Positions 31,681 to 40,494 of a DNA stretch of 64,000 bases are shown here, one piece after another. Origin of the DNA: an uncultured Prevotellaceae bacterium (GTDB lineage Bacteria; Bacteroidota; Bacteroidia; Bacteroidales; Bacteroidaceae); contig ONDM01000007.1 of NCBI GenBank assembly GCA_900316585.1, positions 62,001-126,000 on the forward strand, read 5' to 3'. Position numbers and translations under genes: made by a program. Below the pieces are notes generated by a model that saw nothing but the letters and a program-made list of their open reading frames with translations, had not been told where the DNA came from and ran no database searches. Every line of letters starts with the position of its first letter. The first letter of the stretch is position 1.

Positions 31681-32673
31681 ATGGCGATATTAGCATTTCA
31701 AAAACCTGATAAAGTAATAATGTTGGATTCCGACAGCAAATTCGGCCGTTTCGAATTTCGTCCGTTGGAGCCTGGCTTCGGTACTACCGTAGGTAATGCC
31801 CTCCGCCGAATCCTTCTTTCCTCTTTGGAAGGTTACGCAATCAACACCATTTCCATTGAAGGTGTTGAGCATGAGTTTGCATCCATTCCTGGTGTTAAGG
31901 AAGATGTAACCAACATTATTTTGAATCTGAAGCAAGTAAGATTCAGGAGATTAGTTGAAGAAATCGAGAATGAGAAGGTTACTATCACTGTTGAGAACGC
32001 AACTGAGTTCAAGGCTGGTGATATGAACAAGTTCTTGACTGGATTTGAAGTGTTGAATCCCGATTTGGTTATCTGTCACTTGGCTAAAGGAACATCTATT
32101 AAGATGGACATCACTGTTAATAAGGGCCGTGGCTATGTTCCTTCAGAGGAGAATCGCCAGTTCTGTACAGATGTCAATACTATTCCAATTGACTCAATCT
32201 ACACTCCAATCCGTAATGTAAAATATATGGTAGACAATTTCCGCGTAGAGCAGAAAACTGACTATGAGAAATTAATTCTGGAAATTACTACCGACGGTTC
32301 CATTCAACCAAAAGATGCACTTAAGGAAGCTGCTAAGATTTTGATTTATCATTTCATGTTGTTCTCTGATGAGAAGATTACTCTTGAGAATGCCGATCTG
32401 GATGGTAATGAAGAATTTGATGAAGAGGTTTTACACATGCGTCAATTGCTGAAGACAAAGCTTACAGACATGAACCTTTCTGTTCGTGCTTTGAATTGCT
32501 TGAAGTCAGCTGATGTGGAAACTCTTGGTGACTTGGTTCAGTACAACAAGACTGACCTACTTAAGTTCCGCAACTTTGGTAAGAAATCGCTCACTGAGCT
32601 TGATGATTTGCTAGAGAGTCTGAATCTTTCGTTTGGAACTGATATTTCTAAGTATAAATTAGATAAAGAATAA
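31681..32673 (+). CDS. rpoA: DNA-directed RNA polymerase subunit alpha
   Basis: A 330-residue subunit. The N-terminal dimerisation domain has [20 protein letters not shown] and the C-terminal domain has the helix-hairpin-helix [20 protein letters not shown]. It is 8 bases after rpsD and 5 before rplQ. Confidence 0.97.
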   Translation: MAILAFQKPDKVIMLDSDSKFGRFEFRPLEPGFGTTVGNALRRILLSSLEGYAINTISIEGVEHEFASIPGVKEDVTNIILNLKQVRFRRLVEEIENEKVTITVENATEFKAGDMNKFLTGFEVLNPDLVICHLAKGTSIKMDITVNKGRGYVPSEENRQFCTDVNTIPIDSIYTPIRNVKYMVDNFRVEQKTDYEKLILEITTDGSIQPKDALKEAAKILIYHFMLFSDEKITLENADLDGNEEFDEEVLHMRQLLKTKLTDMNLSVRALNCLKSADVETLGDLVQYNKTDLLKFRNFGKKSLTELDDLLESLNLSFGTDISKYKLDKE

Positions 32674-32678
32674 TTAAA

Positions 32679-33149
32679 ATGAGACACAATAAAAAATTTA
32701 ACCATCTCGGTCGTACTGCATCCCACAGAAATGCAATGCTGTCAAATATGGCAACATCTCTGATCATGCACAAAAGAATCACTACGACTGTCGCAAAGGC
32801 TAAGGCACTGAAAAAGTATGTCGAGCCATTAATTACAAAGTGTAAGCAGGATACTACCAACTCCCGTCGTGTAGTATTCTCATATTTGCAGGACAAGTAT
32901 GCAGTAACTGAACTTTTCAAGGAAGTTTCAGTGAAGGTTGCTGACCGTCCAGGTGGTTATACTCGTATCATTAAGACTGGTCATCGTTTAGGTGACAATG
33001 CTGAAATGTGTTTCATCGAGTTGGTTGACTTCGATGAGAACATGGCTAAGCAGACTGTTAAGAAAACTCGTACTCGTCGCTCAAAGAAGAGTGCAGAAGG
33101 CGCTGCAGTAGCAGAAACAAAGGCTGAAGAGACTCCAAAAGCTGAATAA
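32679..33149 (+). CDS. rplQ: 50S ribosomal protein L17
   Basis: A 156-residue protein. The core ([29 protein letters not shown]-like helix, [10 protein letters not shown]) is standard; the last 40 or so residues are a Lys/Arg then Ala/Glu-rich extension common in Bacteroidetes. It is the final gene of the ribosomal series. Confidence 0.96.
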   Translation: MRHNKKFNHLGRTASHRNAMLSNMATSLIMHKRITTTVAKAKALKKYVEPLITKCKQDTTNSRRVVFSYLQDKYAVTELFKEVSVKVADRPGGYTRIIKTGHRLGDNAEMCFIELVDFDENMAKQTVKKTRTRRSKKSAEGAAVAETKAEETPKAE

Positions 33150-33165
33150 AAATTGCTATATCTAG

Positions 33166-33198
33166 AAAAACCGCTCTCTCAAGGGGCGGTTTTTTTTA
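33166..33198 (+). terminator. intrinsic terminator after rplQ
   Basis: AAAAACCGC and GCGGTTTTT flank a 12-base loop, ending in eight Ts. It closes the whole ribosomal-protein series. Confidence 0.85.
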
Positions 33199-33206
33199 TT
33201 TTATTA

Positions 33207-33235
33207 TTGCAATATCAAAATTTTATGTAGTTTTG
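33207..33235 (+). promoter_or_regulatory. candidate promoter of the glycine-zipper lipoprotein
   Basis: TTG (33207-33209), 18 bases, then TAGTTTTG (33228-33235), an exact TAnnTTTG. The start codon is 31 bases downstream. Confidence 0.5.
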
Positions 33236-33265
33236 CATGGATAAACTTTTAAAAGGAAAAAGGAA

Positions 33266-33961
33266 ATGAAACTAAAAGTATTAACTCTCTCTTTATTGGT
33301 ACTGCTTATGAGCAGTTGCTATGGTTTAGGTTCTGGTACTCAAGTGGCTGGAACTATTATAGGTGCCGATCTAGGTGGTCATATTGGCAGTATGGTCGGA
33401 AGGCGAAATGGTGGATTTGGTGGTGATGTCTTTGGAACAATTTTAGGTACTGTAGCTGGTGCTGCAATTGGGAATGCTGTTACGGCTCCACCACGGGAAA
33501 GAAATTATGATTATGATAATGAAGATTACCGTGGCTATGATGCAACTACAGAGCAACGTCGCCCTAGCTATCAAAAGCGCAATTCTACTAATGTCCGTCA
33601 AAGTTCTGATGCATTGAATGGTTTAAGAGTGCATAATCTTCGTTTCATTGATGCAAATAAAAATCGTATCATCAATTCAGATGAGACTTGTCAACTTCTT
33701 TTTGAAGTGCAGAATGAAGGTAATGTTACAGCCTATAATATTACACCTTTGGTTTACGAGATAAATAAAAGGAAGCATATTTACATTTCAAGTCCGGCAG
33801 TAATCGAAAGGTTAAATCCAGGAGAATTTGTTACTTATACGATTACTATTCGTTCTGATAGTAAATTGGCTGATGGCACAGCTACATTCGCAATCGAACT
33901 TTCTGATGAGAATGGCATGACAGTTCCTTGCCGAGAATTTGACCTTTCTACAAAGCATTAA
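33266..33961 (+). CDS. glycine-zipper lipoprotein, function unknown
   Basis: A 231-residue protein with a lipoprotein signal peptide (lipobox LMSSC, cysteine at residue 18). Residues about 25-75 form a glycine-zipper segment (GTIIGADLGGHIGSMVGRR and GTILGTVAGAAIGNAV) able to insert in or line a membrane. A low-complexity Tyr/Asp/Arg linker follows. The C-terminal part (about 120-231) looks like an immunoglobulin-like domain of the CARDB type (LLFEVQNEGNVTAYNITP). No acidic sorting signal follows the cysteine, so it probably faces the periplasm. A role in outer-membrane or cell-wall integrity is a guess. Confidence 0.7.
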   Translation: MKLKVLTLSLLVLLMSSCYGLGSGTQVAGTIIGADLGGHIGSMVGRRNGGFGGDVFGTILGTVAGAAIGNAVTAPPRERNYDYDNEDYRGYDATTEQRRPSYQKRNSTNVRQSSDALNGLRVHNLRFIDANKNRIINSDETCQLLFEVQNEGNVTAYNITPLVYEINKRKHIYISSPAVIERLNPGEFVTYTITIRSDSKLADGTATFAIELSDENGMTVPCREFDLSTKH

Positions 33962-33974
33962 AGGAGTACAATAA

Positions 33975-34020
33975 TATAATGAAAGCAGCTGAACTAATTA
34001 GTTCAGCTGCTTTCATTATA
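33975..34020. terminator. 46-bp perfect palindrome, bidirectional terminator
   Basis: The two 23-base halves (33975-33997 and 33998-34020) are exact reverse complements with no spacer. The core is GAAAGCAGCTGAAC. It lies between the convergent lipoprotein and rlpA genes with A/T at both ends, as expected for a shared terminator. Confidence 0.8.
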
Positions 34021-34044
34021 ATCGGAGATAAACTTGGTTTGCAT

Positions 34045-34545
34045 TCATTTGATCTTTTTGAGCTTGACAGAATCAGGATTTGACTTCCGTCGTGTTAAGA
34101 TTTCTGAAAGAGGTATTTGGGGAATTTCTGTTAATTCTAGTATAGGGAGTGGATGCTCTGGTTCTGCCAACTTATATGGTACTATGGTAGGGGTGTAGAC
34201 TGAAACTTCTACAGGTGAGTAACCATATCGAATAATGTCAAGTTCCTTTGCAGCAGCATAAGAAAGGTCTATCATAAATTTCTTTGTATAGGGCCCTCTG
34301 TCTGTTACCTCTACTATGACTTCTTTCCCGTTCCGTATGTTCTTGACCTTGAGTAGTGTCCCAAAAGGATAGGTCAGATGAGCACATGTCATGCTATCCT
34401 TATTGTATGCCTTTCCACTGGCTGTTAGTCTTCCGTGTAACCTATTGGCATAATAAGAAGCGTTACCTACGCTCTGTCCCAGAGAATAGGTAACGCACGC
34501 TACAATACAAAATACAAATACAACTAAACGAGATTTATTTTTCAT
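34045..34545 (-). CDS. septal ring lytic transglycosylase, RlpA-like
   Basis: A 166-residue exported protein: signal peptide (residues 1-23), then the double-psi beta-barrel of RlpA (GNASYYANRLHGRLTASGKA, with TYPFGTLLKVKN and the active-site aspartate in VTDRGPY). RlpA proteins cleave glycan strands lacking stem peptides. There is no C-terminal SPOR domain; a basic tail of about 55 residues follows instead, so septal targeting by SPOR is unlikely. It begins 6 bases after the glutamate dehydrogenase stop and is probably cotranscribed with it. Confidence 0.85.
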   Translation of the reverse strand: MKNKSRLVVFVFCIVACVTYSLGQSVGNASYYANRLHGRLTASGKAYNKDSMTCAHLTYPFGTLLKVKNIRNGKEVIVEVTDRGPYTKKFMIDLSYAAAKELDIIRYGYSPVEVSVYTPTIVPYKLAEPEHPLPILELTEIPQIPLSEILTRRKSNPDSVKLKKIK

Positions 34546-34551
34546 TTTAAA

Positions 34552-35892
34552 TTATACGATTCCTTGAGCCATCATGGCCTTGGCAACCTTCATAAAGCCT
34601 GCAATATTTGCACCCTTTACGTAGTTGATGTAACCATCAGGTTCAGTACCATACTGAAGACATTGATGGTGGATGCCATGCATGATGTGATGCAGTTTCT
34701 GATCTACTTCATCAGCAGACCAACTTAGATGCATTGCATTCTGGCTCATTTCCAGACCAGAAGTTGCAACACCACCTGCATTTACAGCCTTTCCAGGAGC
34801 ATAAAGCATCTTTTTCTCAACGAACAAGTCGATAGCTTCTGGAGTACATCCCATATTGGAAATCTCACCTACACAGAGAACTCCATTATTGATCAGAGTT
34901 TGAGCATCTTCACCATTCAACTCATTCTGTGTTGCACAAGTCAAAGCGATGTCTGCCTTAACTTCCCATGGGCGTTTGTTAGGAACAAATGTAGCATTAG
35001 GGAATTCTTCTGCATAAGGTGCACAGATATCATTACCTGAAGAACGGAGCTCAAGCATGTAGTCTATCTTTTCACCGCTGATTCCATCTGGATCATAGAT
35101 ATATCCATCAGGTCCTGAGATGGTTATAACCTTGGCACCAAGTTGTGTAGCCTTTGTTACTGCCCCCCAAGCTACGTTGCCGAAACCAGAGATTGCAACG
35201 GTTTTTCCCTTAATGTCTATGCCTCTTGTCTGCAACATTTCGTTTACAAAATACAAGCCACCAAATCCTGTAGCTTCAGGTCTGATTAATGAACCGCCGA
35301 ATTCCAGATTCTTGCCAGTCAATACACCAGAGAAATCACGGGTCAGTTTCTTATATTGGCCAAACAAATAGCCTATTTCACGTCCACCTACACCGATATC
35401 ACCAGCAGGAATATCAATTTCTGGGCCGATGTAGCGGTGAAGCTCATTCATGAAAGCCTGGCAGAAACGCATGATTTCAGCATCGCTCTTACCCTTTGGT
35501 GAGAAATCGGAACCACCTTTACCACCACCCATAGGCAGAGTGGTAAGTGCATTCTTAAAGGTCTGCTCAAATCCTAGGAACTTCAAGATAGAAAGGTTTA
35601 CAGATGCGTGGAAACGCAATCCACCTTTATAAGGGCCAATAGCAGAATTGAATTGGACTCTGTATCCTAAGTTAACCTGAACCTTTCCATTGTCGTCTAC
35701 CCAAGGAACACGGAAAGTAATGATACGTTCAGGCTCAACTAATCGCTCAAGAAGAGCTGCTTTCTCAAATTCAGGGTGCTTGTCATAAACATCCTTAATG
35801 GAAAGTAATACTTCTTTTACAGCCTGAAGAAACTCTGGTTCTCCAGGGTGTCTAGCCTCCAAAGAAGCCATAAAAGCATTAATGTTCAACAT
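34552..35892 (-). CDS. gdh: glutamate dehydrogenase, copy 1
   Basis: A 446-residue hexameric-type enzyme interconverting glutamate with 2-oxoglutarate and ammonia. The catalytic lysine motifs GPYKGGLRFH and PMGGGKGGSDF, and PAGDIGVGGREIG are present. The nucleotide-binding loop reads SGFGNVAWGA and its second strand ends ITISGPDG, without the acidic residue seen in copy 2. As I recall this loop type resembles the NAD-dependent enzyme of Porphyromonas, so a catabolic role is inferred. A strong promoter lies upstream and rlpA follows. Confidence 0.93.
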   Translation of the reverse strand: MLNINAFMASLEARHPGEPEFLQAVKEVLLSIKDVYDKHPEFEKAALLERLVEPERIITFRVPWVDDNGKVQVNLGYRVQFNSAIGPYKGGLRFHASVNLSILKFLGFEQTFKNALTTLPMGGGKGGSDFSPKGKSDAEIMRFCQAFMNELHRYIGPEIDIPAGDIGVGGREIGYLFGQYKKLTRDFSGVLTGKNLEFGGSLIRPEATGFGGLYFVNEMLQTRGIDIKGKTVAISGFGNVAWGAVTKATQLGAKVITISGPDGYIYDPDGISGEKIDYMLELRSSGNDICAPYAEEFPNATFVPNKRPWEVKADIALTCATQNELNGEDAQTLINNGVLCVGEISNMGCTPEAIDLFVEKKMLYAPGKAVNAGGVATSGLEMSQNAMHLSWSADEVDQKLHHIMHGIHHQCLQYGTEPDGYINYVKGANIAGFMKVAKAMMAQGIV

Positions 35893-35955
35893 ATTGTAAG
35901 TGTTTAAGGTCGATTTATTATATTCGGAAAACTATTTACTGACATTTTGTCGCTG

Positions 35956-35986
35956 CAAATATAGTGAATATGCCGTTCATAACAAA
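35956..35986 (-). promoter_or_regulatory. promoter of glutamate dehydrogenase copy 1
   Basis: Read on the - strand: TTTG (35986-35983), exactly 19 bases, then TATATTTG (35963-35956). It matches the Bacteroidetes consensus in full, about 60 bases before the start codon. Confidence 0.75.
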
Positions 35987-36010
35987 TTAATTCTTTAAAA
36001 AAAAGCTAGA

Positions 36011-36044
36011 TTTGGGTAATTTTATGACAATTTTTGTATCTTTG
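36011..36044 (+). promoter_or_regulatory. candidate promoter of the receiver/PPDK-like gene
   Basis: TTTG (36011-36014), 22 bases, then TATCTTTG (36037-36044). Transcription would begin at about 36051, giving an almost leaderless mRNA for the ATG at 36053 or a 50-base leader for the in-frame ATG at 36101. Confidence 0.55.
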
Positions 36045-36052
36045 TCTTTAGT

Positions 36053-39004
36053 ATGAAAAGCCATGGACCTTATTTAAAAGATATTTCCTTCGTCAATTTG
36101 ATGAAGAGCAGAATTTATCAGGTTTTGCTTGTAGCAAACCCGTATGACGCCTTTATGTTGGAGGATGATGGGCGCATAGATGAGAAGATATTTTCAGAGT
36201 ATGCGGATCTAGGTTTGAGCACCCCTCCTCGTTTTACTCTGGTTTCTGATGCTGAAGCAGCTGAGAAGGAATTGGCAAAGAACCATTTTGAGTTGGTCAT
36301 TGTCATGCCAGGTACAGATAATAGTAATGTCTTCGATATTGCAAGAAGCATTAAAGAGGCATATCCCAAGACTCGGTTAGTGGTACTTACTCCTTTTTCC
36401 CATGGAATCAGCAAGCGCATGGAGCATGAGGACTTGTCCATTTTTGAATATGTATTTTGCTGGTTGGGTAATACAGAGTTACTCATTTCTATCATTAAGC
36501 TGATGGAGGATAAAATGAATCTGGAACACGATATCCGTGAGGCTGGTGTTCATATGATTCTTTTGGTTGAAGACTCTATTCGTTTTTATTCTGCTATTTT
36601 ACCGAACTTGTATAGGTATGTTTTGGAACAGATGCATGCTTTTGCCACAGAAGGCTTGAATGTGCATGAGGCCAATCTTCGTAAGAGAGGTCGTCCTAAA
36701 ATAGTTTTGGCTAGGAACTATGAGGAGGCCATGGATTTTTATAATCGTTTTAAAGATAACACTTTAGGTGTTATTAGCGATGCTAGGTACTTGCGTGATG
36801 GAGTCATAGACCCAGAGGCAGGTGTCAGGTTCCTGACATCCATAAGAGAACAAGATGAATATATCCCTTTGGTGCTCCAAAGCAGTGAGTCTGAAAACAG
36901 GAAGTTGGCTAAAAAAATTGGAGCCACTTTTGTTGACAAGAATTCCAAAACCATGGACTTGGATTTGCGTAAGATTGTAGAAAATGATTTTGGATTTGGC
37001 GATTTAGTGTTCCGTGATTCTAATACAATGGAGGAAATTGTCCGTGTGCATAATCTTCGTGATTTGCAGGATAATATCATGACTATACCTAAGGAATCAC
37101 TGGAGATGCACGTTTCTCATAATAATATATCCCGATGGCTGTGTTCCCGGGCTATGTTTTCTATGTCAGAATTTCTAAAGCAAATAACTTGGCGTGAAAA
37201 TCAGGATATAGATTCTCATCGCCAAATTATATTCGATGCCATTGTCCAGTACCGGAGAATGAAGAATCAGGGCGTGGTGGCTGTATTCCTGCGCGAACGT
37301 TTCGACCGCTATTCTAATTTTGCCCGTATTGGTGAAGGCTCTTTAGGAGGTAAAGGCCGTGGCTTGGCCTTTATTGGCAATATCTTGAAGCGTCATGAGG
37401 AATTCGATGCTTTCGACAATGTAGATGTACTGATTCCAAAGACAGTTGTGCTTTGTACGGATATCTTTGACCAGTTCATGGAAAGCAATGATTTGTACTC
37501 CGTTGCTTTAAGTGATGCAGAGGACCAGACAATTCTGGATGCTTTCCTGAAAGGTAAACTCCCTTCAAGTTTGGAAGATGATTTTCGGACTTTCATCTCG
37601 GTCGTTCATGCACCTATTGCCATCCGTTCGTCAAGTCTGTTGGAGGACTCGCATTACCAACCTTTTGCTGGCATCTATTCTACCTATATGATTCCGTATT
37701 TGGAGGATTCAGAAATCATGCTTCGTCAACTCAGTGATGCGGTAAAATCCGTGTATGCTTCTGTTTACTATAAAGACAGTAAGGCATATATGGAAGTTAC
37801 AAATAATGTCATTGATCAGGAAAAGATGGCAGTGGTTTTGCAGGAGGTAGTGGGAACTCAGTATGGTGATTATTATTATCCTGCTATTTCGGGTGTGGCA
37901 AGAAGTACAAACCATTATCCTCTAGGTGATGAAAAGCCAGAGGAGGGTATTGTGAATTTGGCGTTAGGCTTGGGTAAATATATTGTTGATGGTGGTCAGA
38001 CTTTGCGTGTGAGCCCTTATCATCCTGACAAATGTTTGCAGACTAGTGAGGTTGATATATGCTTGCGTGAGACACAGACGAAGTTTTATGCTATAGATGT
38101 CAAGCGTCAACCTTCAGATTTTAAGGTGGATGATGGCTTTAATCTGAAGACTTTGCGTCTACGGGAAGCAGAGAAATATGGTGCCTTGAATGCCATTAGT
38201 AGTACGTACGACTTTAATGATATGGTCATTAGGGATGGATTCTATTCTGAGGGTAGGAAGTTGCTGACTTTTGCTGGTGTTTTGAAATATAACATGTTCC
38301 CGTTGCCGGAAATCTTGAAATTATCTTTGAAATATGGGCAAAGTGAGATGCGTCGCCCTGTGGAGATTGAATTTGCTGTGAATCTGGATAATGATGGCAG
38401 TAAGGGTGGTACATTCTATTTACTTCAGATTCGTCCTATTGTAGATAGTAATCAGTCCATCAATGAGGATTTATCAGTCTTGGGTAAGGAGTCGGTTATT
38501 CTACGTAGCGATAACTCGCTTGGAAATGGAATTGTGAGCAATGTCCATGATATTGTCTATGTCAAGACGGAGGATTATAAGCAATACACAAATCCGGAGA
38601 TAGCCATTGAGGTGGAACGCATGAACCATAAGTTTGTGTCAGAAGGCAAGAACTATGTACTTGTAGGCCCTGGTCGATGGGGTAGTAGTGACCCTTATCT
38701 TGGTATACCCGTGAAATGGCCTCATATCAGTGCTGCAAAGGTTATTGTGGAGGCTGGCTTGACTAATTATAGAGTTGATCCAAGCCAGGGAACTCATTTT
38801 TTCCAGAATTTGACCTCTTTCGAAGTGGGATATTTCACTATTAATGCTTACAGAGATGATGGTATCTATGAACAAGATTACTTGAATGCTCTGCCGGCTG
38901 TCGAAGAGACAAAATATCTACGTCACGTTCATTTTGAAGAGCCGATAGTTATCAAGATGGATGGAAAGAAGAAGATAGGTGTAGTATTGAAACCTGAAAA
39001 ATAA
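36053..39004 (+). CDS. receiver-domain protein with PEP synthase/PPDK-type ATP-binding domain
   Basis: A 983-residue cytoplasmic protein. Residues about 20-155 form a receiver-like fold without clear active-site residues. Residues about 167-315 form a second one with MILLVEDS (168), a candidate phospho-accepting aspartate in GVISDAR (about 243) and a lysine in FVDKNSK. From about 425 comes the pyruvate phosphate dikinase N-terminal ATP-grasp domain: EGSLGGKGRG (427) and AIRSSSLLEDS (about 523). The phosphohistidine swivel domain and the PEP/pyruvate barrel are absent. A conserved but unnamed C-terminal block carries VLVGPGRWGSSDPYLG (about 872). It could phosphorylate an unknown acceptor under receiver control. 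The start could be 36101. Confidence 0.75.
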   Translation: MKSHGPYLKDISFVNLMKSRIYQVLLVANPYDAFMLEDDGRIDEKIFSEYADLGLSTPPRFTLVSDAEAAEKELAKNHFELVIVMPGTDNSNVFDIARSIKEAYPKTRLVVLTPFSHGISKRMEHEDLSIFEYVFCWLGNTELLISIIKLMEDKMNLEHDIREAGVHMILLVEDSIRFYSAILPNLYRYVLEQMHAFATEGLNVHEANLRKRGRPKIVLARNYEEAMDFYNRFKDNTLGVISDARYLRDGVIDPEAGVRFLTSIREQDEYIPLVLQSSESENRKLAKKIGATFVDKNSKTMDLDLRKIVENDFGFGDLVFRDSNTMEEIVRVHNLRDLQDNIMTIPKESLEMHVSHNNISRWLCSRAMFSMSEFLKQITWRENQDIDSHRQIIFDAIVQYRRMKNQGVVAVFLRERFDRYSNFARIGEGSLGGKGRGLAFIGNILKRHEEFDAFDNVDVLIPKTVVLCTDIFDQFMESNDLYSVALSDAEDQTILDAFLKGKLPSSLEDDFRTFISVVHAPIAIRSSSLLEDSHYQPFAGIYSTYMIPYLEDSEIMLRQLSDAVKSVYASVYYKDSKAYMEVTNNVIDQEKMAVVLQEVVGTQYGDYYYPAISGVARSTNHYPLGDEKPEEGIVNLALGLGKYIVDGGQTLRVSPYHPDKCLQTSEVDICLRETQTKFYAIDVKRQPSDFKVDDGFNLKTLRLREAEKYGALNAISSTYDFNDMVIRDGFYSEGRKLLTFAGVLKYNMFPLPEILKLSLKYGQSEMRRPVEIEFAVNLDNDGSKGGTFYLLQIRPIVDSNQSINEDLSVLGKESVILRSDNSLGNGIVSNVHDIVYVKTEDYKQYTNPEIAIEVERMNHKFVSEGKNYVLVGPGRWGSSDPYLGIPVKWPHISAAKVIVEAGLTNYRVDPSQGTHFFQNLTSFEVGYFTINAYRDDGIYEQDYLNALPAVEETKYLRHVHFEEPIVIKMDGKKKIGVVLKPEK

Positions 39005-39034
39005 AAAAACCGAGGCACTAGCCTCGGTTTTTTT
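39003..39034. terminator. bidirectional intrinsic terminator
   Basis: A 14-bp perfect stem (39003-39016 with 39021-39034, core CCGAGGC/GCCTCGG) with a 4-base loop, A-run on the left and T-run on the right. It serves the convergent PPDK-like gene and glutamate dehydrogenase copy 2. Confidence 0.9.
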
Positions 39035-39055
39035 TCTCTCTCTCATACTAATTGG

Positions 39056-39070
39056 TATATATATATATAT
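39056..39070. repeat. TA dinucleotide run
   Basis: Fifteen bases of alternating T and A directly at the end of the second glutamate dehydrogenase gene. A similar run lies at 60163-60176. Confidence 0.8.
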
Positions 39071-40407
39071 TAAATTACACCCTGTGCCATCATAGCTTTG
39101 GCAACCTTCATAAAGCCTGCAACATTTGCTCCCTTTACATAGTTGACATATCCATCAGGCTCTGTACCATACTTCACACAATTGCGGTGAATATCCAGCA
39201 TGATATCATGCAATTTTGCATCAACCTCTTCTGAACTCCATGATAAGCGGATTGAGTTCTGGGTCATTTCCAGACCTGATACAGAAACACCACCAGCATT
39301 GGAAGCTTTACCTGGAGCATAGAGAATCTTTGCATTCTGGAATACTCTGATAGCTGCAGGTACGGTAGGCATATTAGCACCTTCGCAGACTGCAATGACA
39401 CCATTGGCAACTAATGCCTTTGCTGCTTCTTCACTGATCTCGTTCTGGGTTGCACATGGAAGAGCAATGTCTGCAACTTCATTCCATGGTTTAGCACCTT
39501 GTACGTATTTAACGCCTTCAAATTCCTCTGCATATTCACGGATACGACCACGGTACTGGTTCTTCAGTTCCATAATCCAATTAAGTTTCTCCTGATCTAT
39601 TCCATTTGGATCGTAAACATAGCCATCGGAATCAGACATGGTAAGAACCTTGCCTCCTAGCTGAAGGACTTTCTGGGCAGTATATTGAGCCACGTTTCCT
39701 GAACCGGAAATCAGACAAGTCTTGCCTTTCAAGTCAGTGCCTTTGGTCTTTAGCATTTCCATCAGGAAATATACATTGCCATAACCTGTAGCCTCAGGAC
39801 GAATCAAAGAACCTCCAAATTCACGTCCTTTACCAGTCAGCACACCGCTGAATTCATGAGTGTGTTTCTTGTATGCGCCAAACATGAAACCTACTTCACG
39901 TCCTCCTACACCAATGTCACCAGCAGGGACATCAACGTCTGGGCCGATGTGACGCCACAGTTCCAGCATGAAAGCTTGGCAGAAACGCATAACTTCCGAT
40001 GCACTCTTGCCACGTGGGGAGAAGTCTGAACCACCCTTGGCACCACCCATTGGAAGGGTTGTCAAAGAGTTTTTGAATGTCTGCTCAAATGCCAGGAACT
40101 TCAAAATGGACAGGTTTACTGAGGCATGAAAACGAATACCACCTTTGTAAGGGCCTATGGCATTGTTGTGCTGAACACGGTATCCCATGTTCGTTTGGTA
40201 ATTGCCATTGTCGTCAACCCAGTTTACACGGAAGGTATAGATACGGTCTGGAATACAAAGGCGTTCAATCAGATTGAACTTGTCAAACTCAGGGTGTTTG
40301 TTGTATTCTTCTTCTATTGTACCTAATACCTCTTCAACTGCCTGGTGATACTCAGGTTCATTAGGAAAACGCTGTTTCAGGTTTTCTAAAACTTCTTTTG
40401 CATTCAT
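39070..40407 (-). CDS. gdhA: glutamate dehydrogenase, copy 2
   Basis: A 445-residue paralogue of copy 1 with the same catalytic motifs (GPYKGGIRFH, PMGGAKGGSDF, PAGDIGVGGREVG). The cofactor loop reads SGSGNVAQYTAQK and its second strand ends LTMSDSDG, which resembles the NADP-dependent E. coli GdhA. A biosynthetic, NADPH-linked role is therefore inferred. The paralogues flank the PPDK-like gene and have the same orientation. A -7 element lies about 80 bases upstream. Confidence 0.93.
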   Translation of the reverse strand: MNAKEVLENLKQRFPNEPEYHQAVEEVLGTIEEEYNKHPEFDKFNLIERLCIPDRIYTFRVNWVDDNGNYQTNMGYRVQHNNAIGPYKGGIRFHASVNLSILKFLAFEQTFKNSLTTLPMGGAKGGSDFSPRGKSASEVMRFCQAFMLELWRHIGPDVDVPAGDIGVGGREVGFMFGAYKKHTHEFSGVLTGKGREFGGSLIRPEATGYGNVYFLMEMLKTKGTDLKGKTCLISGSGNVAQYTAQKVLQLGGKVLTMSDSDGYVYDPNGIDQEKLNWIMELKNQYRGRIREYAEEFEGVKYVQGAKPWNEVADIALPCATQNEISEEAAKALVANGVIAVCEGANMPTVPAAIRVFQNAKILYAPGKASNAGGVSVSGLEMTQNSIRLSWSSEEVDAKLHDIMLDIHRNCVKYGTEPDGYVNYVKGANVAGFMKVAKAMMAQGVI

Positions 40408-40486
40408 AATTAATAATGATTGTTTTTAATTTGTTTTCAATCTTTCTACAAATAATTATACACAGCTTTTATAATGTTTATGGGTG

Positions 40487-40494
40487 CAAAGATA
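40487..40494 (-). promoter_or_regulatory. candidate -7 element of glutamate dehydrogenase copy 2
   Basis: On the - strand this reads TATCTTTG, an exact TAnnTTTG, 80 bases before the gdhA start. No clear TTTG lies at the expected -33 distance. Confidence 0.5.

Noticed and set aside
39056-39070. TA dinucleotide run as a phase-variation repeat
   Set aside because: It lies just beyond the end of one gene and after a terminator, not within a coding start or promoter spacer, so a length change would have little effect.
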